Source: Siphonodentalium dalli
Lineage: Eukaryota > Mollusca > Scaphopoda > Gadilida > Siphonodentaliidae
Assembly (NCBI GenBank): GCA_032622095.1
Contig: CP136066.1
Location: 53,474,609 to 53,538,608 of the forward strand
Length of the DNA: 64,000 bases
Direction of reading: 5' to 3'
Positions 63,118 to 64,000 of the stretch are shown here, piece by piece (the first letter of the stretch is position 1; every line of letters starts with the position of its first letter). The notes under the pieces were generated by a model. The model worked only from the letters and a program-made list of their open reading frames with translations. It did not search any database and was not told the DNA's origin. The translations under genes were made by a program, and so were the position numbers.

Positions 63118-64000
63118 TTGTCCCCCGACGTTTCCGTCGGAGGACTATAGAAATGACCCTCGTCCGTCCGTCCGTGCGTCCGTGCGTCCGTCCGTCCGTG
63201 CGTCCGTGCGTCCGAGATTGGGTACCTTCATGGTGTAATCAACTCCTCCTACAGTTTTAAACGTAGAGATTTGAAACTCTGGGATATTGTTACTAACATG
63301 TTGGTGATTTGCAACATCTATATAGCTAATCAAAAATATCATTTTTTCCATATTTTTGGGGGGGTTTTCGACTTAGAAAATTTGGAACATTTTTGCCTTT
63401 TGGATGAGATTGGGTACCTTCATGGTGTAATCAACTCCTCCTACAGTTTTAAATGTAGAGATTTGAAACTCTGGGATATTGTTCCTAACATGTTGGTGAT
63501 TTGCAACATCTATATAGCTAATCAAAAATATCATTTTTTCCATATTTTTGGGGGGGTTTTCGACTTAGAAAATTTGGAACATTTTTGCCTTTTGGATGAG
63601 ATTGGGTACCTTCATGGTGTAATCAACTCCTCCTACAGTTTTAAATGTAGAGATTTGAAACTCTGGGATATTGTTCCTAACATGTTGGTGATTTGCAACA
63701 TCTATATAGCTAATCAAAAATATCATTTTTTCCATATTTTTGGGGGGGTTTTCGACTTAGAAAATTTGGAACATTTTTGCCTTTTGGATGAGATTGGGTA
63801 CCTTCATGGTGTAATCAACTCCTCCTACAGTTTTAAATGTAGAGATTTGAAACTCTGGGATATTGTTCCTAACATGTTGGTGATTTGCAACATCTATATA
63901 GCTAATAAAAAATATTATATTTTCCATATTTTTGGGGGGTTTTCGACTTAGAAAATTTGGAACATTTTTGCCTTTTGGATGAGATTGGGTACCTTCATGG
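63118..64000 (+). repeat. GTCC microsatellite leading into a 192-bp minisatellite
   Basis: CCCCCGACGTTTCCGTCGG and GGACTATAGAAATGACCCTC, then (GTCC/GTGC)n at 63162-63212, then 192-bp units from 63217. The units start at 63217, 63409, 63601, 63793 and 63984, nearly identical, running off the right edge. Since 192 is 64 x 3, one frame stays open for 226 codons; the final unit has one G fewer and closes it. Confidence 0.92.

Noticed and set aside
63271-63951. Protein of 64-residue repeats
   Set aside because: The frame is open only because the 192-bp unit is a multiple of three; the last unit breaks it. No start context or splice structure was seen, and the DNA is a minisatellite in an XDH intron.
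56630-64000. XDH exon 8 (start of the FAD domain)
   Set aside because: Looked for a plus-strand segment like DPTQEPIFPPEL after an acceptor; none found. It should lie beyond the right edge.

Overview
The window is animal nuclear DNA, from a marine invertebrate of lophotrochozoan or basal-deuterostome type; the exact group cannot be read from the sequence. Evidence for this is spliced genes with GT-AG introns, very repeat-rich introns, and the pattern of foldback MITEs, SINEs and 'core repeat plus CA tail' elements. There are no prokaryotic features.

Two conserved protein genes account for the recognisable coding sequence. They lie head to head, with start codons 444 bp apart near 48.3-48.8 kb. 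Running left on the minus strand is SPRTN (Spartan/DVC1), the metalloprotease that degrades DNA-protein crosslinks. Five exons were rebuilt by hand (48332-48058, 34317-34209, 32771-32727, 31299-31225, 2634-2379). They read in one continuous frame through the HEMIH zinc site and the zinc-binding subdomain; the C-terminal exons lie beyond the left edge. Running right on the plus strand is xanthine dehydrogenase (XDH). Seven small exons (48777-56629) give the first 260 residues: both [2Fe-2S] clusters with all eight cysteines, then an unusually long His/Asn/Gly-rich linker. The FAD and molybdopterin exons lie beyond the right edge.

The most striking object is the 20.7 kb tandem array at 9044-31264, about 390 copies of a 53-bp unit. 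It is not an anonymous satellite. On the minus (sense) strand each unit is the last 39 nt of SPRTN exon 4 plus the first 14 nt of intron 4, including the 5' splice site GTGAGT. The first unit in transcription direction is the functional exon end itself, so an exon/5'-splice-site boundary has been amplified in situ into hundreds of tandem donor-like sites inside one 28.6 kb intron. The array has a higher-order structure (shared variants recur at offsets of 3762, 4239 and 1908 bp) and carries one 1.5 kb TTAA-flanked piggyBac-like insertion.

Layout: 1-1.25 kb, end of a ~160-bp-unit composite repeat; 2.4-2.6 kb, SPRTN exon 5; 2.7-9.0 kb, SPRTN intron 4 with MITEs and a 5S-related SINE; 9.0-31.3 kb, exon-derived array and exon 4; 31.3-34.3 kb, exons 3 and 2 among MITEs; 34.3-48.06 kb, intron 1, dominated by a 9 kb composite array (36.2-45.4 kb), then a tRNA-headed SINE; 48.06-48.8 kb, SPRTN exon 1, shared promoter and XDH exon 1; 48.8-56.6 kb, XDH exons with a hAT-like element and a 1.6 kb foldback in intron 1; 56.6-64 kb, XDH intron 7, filled by inverted repeats, tandem repeats carrying AGGTCA-type motifs, MITE copies and a 192-bp minisatellite. 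All calls are from reading the sequence; no alignment or database search was run.
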